In this document: positions 52,931-54,235 of the stretch, one piece after another
Numbering within the stretch: the first letter of the stretch is position 1
Layout of the letters: every line of letters starts with the position of its first letter
Assembly: GCA_028718125.1 (NCBI GenBank)
Contig: JAQUMN010000025.1
Coordinates: 1-54,235 of the forward strand
DNA length: 54,235 nucleotides
Direction of reading: 5' to 3'
DNA from: Kiritimatiellia bacterium
GTDB taxonomy: Bacteria > Verrucomicrobiota > Kiritimatiellia > JAAZAB01
Made by a program: the position numbers and the translations under genes
The notes under the pieces: model-generated
Databases searched by the model: none
What the model saw: the letters and a program-made list of their open reading frames with translations, nothing else
What the model was told of the DNA's origin: nothing

Positions 52931-53435
52931 TGCTTGCGCCCGCATCCTGGGTGTGGATACATCCCTGCGTTCCACGGGGCTGGGCTTGATCCAGGTGCGC
53001 GGATCGTGCCTGGAGGTTGTGGAGCACGGCGTGGTAAAGAACCCCTCCGGCTGTTCCCTGTCGCGATGCCTGAGCCGGCTGCATGCAGCGGTCGGCGAAA
53101 TCCTGGAACGGGGTAAGCCCGGGGCCGTGGCCATCGAAGGCATTTTTTTCTGCAAGAATGTTCGCACGGCGGTAATCCTGGGCGAGGCCCGCGGCGTGGT
53201 GATCGCCGCCTGCGCGGCCGCCGGCGTGCCGGTGTATGAATATTCACCGCGCCGCGTCAAGCAGGCGGTGGTCGGGTTCGGCGGCGCAGGCAAGGAACAG
53301 GTTGTTCGCATGGTGACGTCGCTCCTGGGCTTGCGCGAAGCGCCTTCGGAGGATGCCGCCGATGCCTTGGCGATTGCCATCTGCCATGCCCATGCGGGAA
53401 CATCCGCGTCGCTGATGGGCGCAAAGGAAATATGA
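52890..53435 (+). CDS. ruvC: RuvC, Holliday junction endonuclease
   Basis: Cuts four-way junctions bound by RuvAB. 181 residues with catalytic acids visible in ILGVDTSLRSTGLGLI (Asp), VAIEGIFF (Glu) and EDAADALAIAICH (two Asp). The first 14 codons come from a 7-base repeat array, giving SKSEIINQKSEI ahead of the normal start of the fold. No other common start codon lies between ATG 52890 and the core, so the repeat is probably translated. Its TGA overlaps the ruvA ATG. Confidence 0.93.
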   Translation: MDSKSEIINQKSEIACARILGVDTSLRSTGLGLIQVRGSCLEVVEHGVVKNPSGCSLSRCLSRLHAAVGEILERGKPGAVAIEGIFFCKNVRTAVILGEARGVVIAACAAAGVPVYEYSPRRVKQAVVGFGGAGKEQVVRMVTSLLGLREAPSEDAADALAIAICHAHAGTSASLMGAKEI

Positions 53436-54028
53436 TCACATTTCTCGATGGCATACTGGTTGAGAAGACGCCGACGCGCGTGGTGTTGAACGTCGGCGGG
53501 GTGGGCTATGAGGTGTTCGTCCCGTTGAGCAGTTTTGACCGCCTGGGCGCTCCCCAGCAGACCTGCCACCTGCTGACCTACGACTACATCCGCGAAGACC
53601 AGCATAGTCTGTTCGGCTTTGTGAGCGTGGCGGAACGCAAGCTGTTTGTCCTGCTGATGAGCGTCAGCGGCATCGGTCCCAAGCTGGCCTTGAGCGCCTT
53701 GAGCAGCCTGACCGTGCGCGATATTACTGGCGCCATTGCCGGCGGCGATGTCAAACTGCTCGGCAGTGTGTCCGGCATAGGCAAAAAAATTGCCGAGCGC
53801 ATGGTGGTGGAATTACGCGACAAGATCTCTGCCGCCGAGGGCCTTGAATTGGCGGCGAGTTCCCCCGCGGATTTCGGGGGCGATCATCGCATGCGCGATT
53901 CCGTGCTGGCGTTGGTCTCGCTGGGTTACAAACAGGCCGATGCACAGAAACTGGTGACGGCGGTCCTGGCCGGCGGCAAGCCGGATCTTTCCGTCGAGGA
54001 TATTGTCCGCAAGGCTCTGACCCGCTGA
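53432..54028 (+). CDS. ruvA: RuvA, Holliday junction-binding protein
   Basis: Tetramer that holds the junction open for the RuvB motor. 198 residues: OB-fold domain I (MITFLDGILVEKTPTRVVLNVGGVGYEVFVP), two helix-hairpin-helix motifs (VSGIGPKLALSAL and VSGIGKKIAERMV) and the RuvB-contacting domain III (ALVSLGYKQADAQKLVTAV). It is coupled to ruvC by ATGA. ruvB is not in the remaining 207 bases, which show no gene. Confidence 0.96.
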   Translation: MITFLDGILVEKTPTRVVLNVGGVGYEVFVPLSSFDRLGAPQQTCHLLTYDYIREDQHSLFGFVSVAERKLFVLLMSVSGIGPKLALSALSSLTVRDITGAIAGGDVKLLGSVSGIGKKIAERMVVELRDKISAAEGLELAASSPADFGGDHRMRDSVLALVSLGYKQADAQKLVTAVLAGGKPDLSVEDIVRKALTR

Positions 54029-54235
54029 GCTTGGAATTTTGGACCGGTTGATCCGGATGCTGACCGCCAGCCGCTTTTTTGTAATGCCACAGTCTTAAAC
54101 GGGTGTTGTGTAGCCGCCTTCCATGAGAAGGCTTGTCAAGAAGCGACTGACGTGGCGGTCGCTGGTTTTCGATCCTGAGGCATGTCATGCTTCCATTCGC
54201 ACTCTATAATGGGTCATTTATTATAACCCGGTGCA

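Noticed and set aside
54029..54235. Start of ruvB
   Set aside because: No ATG with a RuvB-like beginning follows ruvA in the remaining bases; a TATAAT at 54206 has no convincing -35 partner.

Overview
The window is a GC-rich bacterial chromosome segment whose gene set points to the PVC superphylum, most likely a Kiritimatiellota or Verrucomicrobia-like anaerobe. The hints are a fused MurC-MurB in a division/cell-wall cluster, a very divergent FtsZ, Cys-laddered secreted beta-helix proteins and a NapH/NapG-type ferredoxin. This placement is an inference; no rRNA or tRNA gene was seen.

Layout. (1) 0.1-11.3 kb: division and cell wall cluster murG, murC-murB, ddl, ftsQ, ftsA, ftsZ on the plus strand. 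It is interrupted between ddl and ftsQ by mscL, a DUF481 outer-membrane protein, a decayed copy of the ddl 3' end and an opposite-strand marC-like gene. (2) 11.4-24.1 kb: a dolichyl-phosphate-glucose-type glycosyltransferase, a FolM-like pteridine reductase beside folB, a methyltransferase, an outer-membrane protein, an exported isoaspartyl methyltransferase, a PHP protein, a five-PAS hybrid histidine kinase, a twice-frameshifted response regulator and a decayed heparinase-like gene. (3) 24.3-30.8 kb: hsp20, clpB, a cupin, a methyltransferase fragment, ldh, a hemerythrin and a DUF488 protein. (4) 30.8-35.5 kb, minus strand: a diaminopentanoate-dehydrogenase-like gene, dapA, dapB, folK, panB. 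(5) 35.9-42 kb: small membrane proteins, argS, rsmB and a DapA-family lyase. (6) 42.3-48.1 kb, minus strand: a twice-repeated pair of secreted beta-helix protein plus exported SagB-type nitroreductase, ending in a NapH-NapG-like membrane polyferredoxin. This is the best candidate for an undescribed system. (7) 48.6-54 kb: an EF-G-like GTPase with an altered G domain, a PflX-type radical SAM protein, yebC, ruvC and ruvA (ruvB would lie beyond the edge).

The most striking feature of the DNA is its repeats. Degenerate arrays with a strict 7-base period fill most short gaps between genes. They also lie in frame inside murG and the histidine kinase and form the N-terminus of ruvC. A second family is a 192-bp MITE with about 16-bp inverted ends and perfect 8-bp target duplications; a shorter copy sits in frame inside the MurB half of the fusion gene, adding exactly 50 codons including the target duplication. 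A third family has 13-bp inverted ends and a 10-bp target duplication, and two copies in opposite orientation flank clpB. Hairpin clusters and partial gene-end duplications show that this genome keeps inserting DNA at gene borders without breaking the genes.
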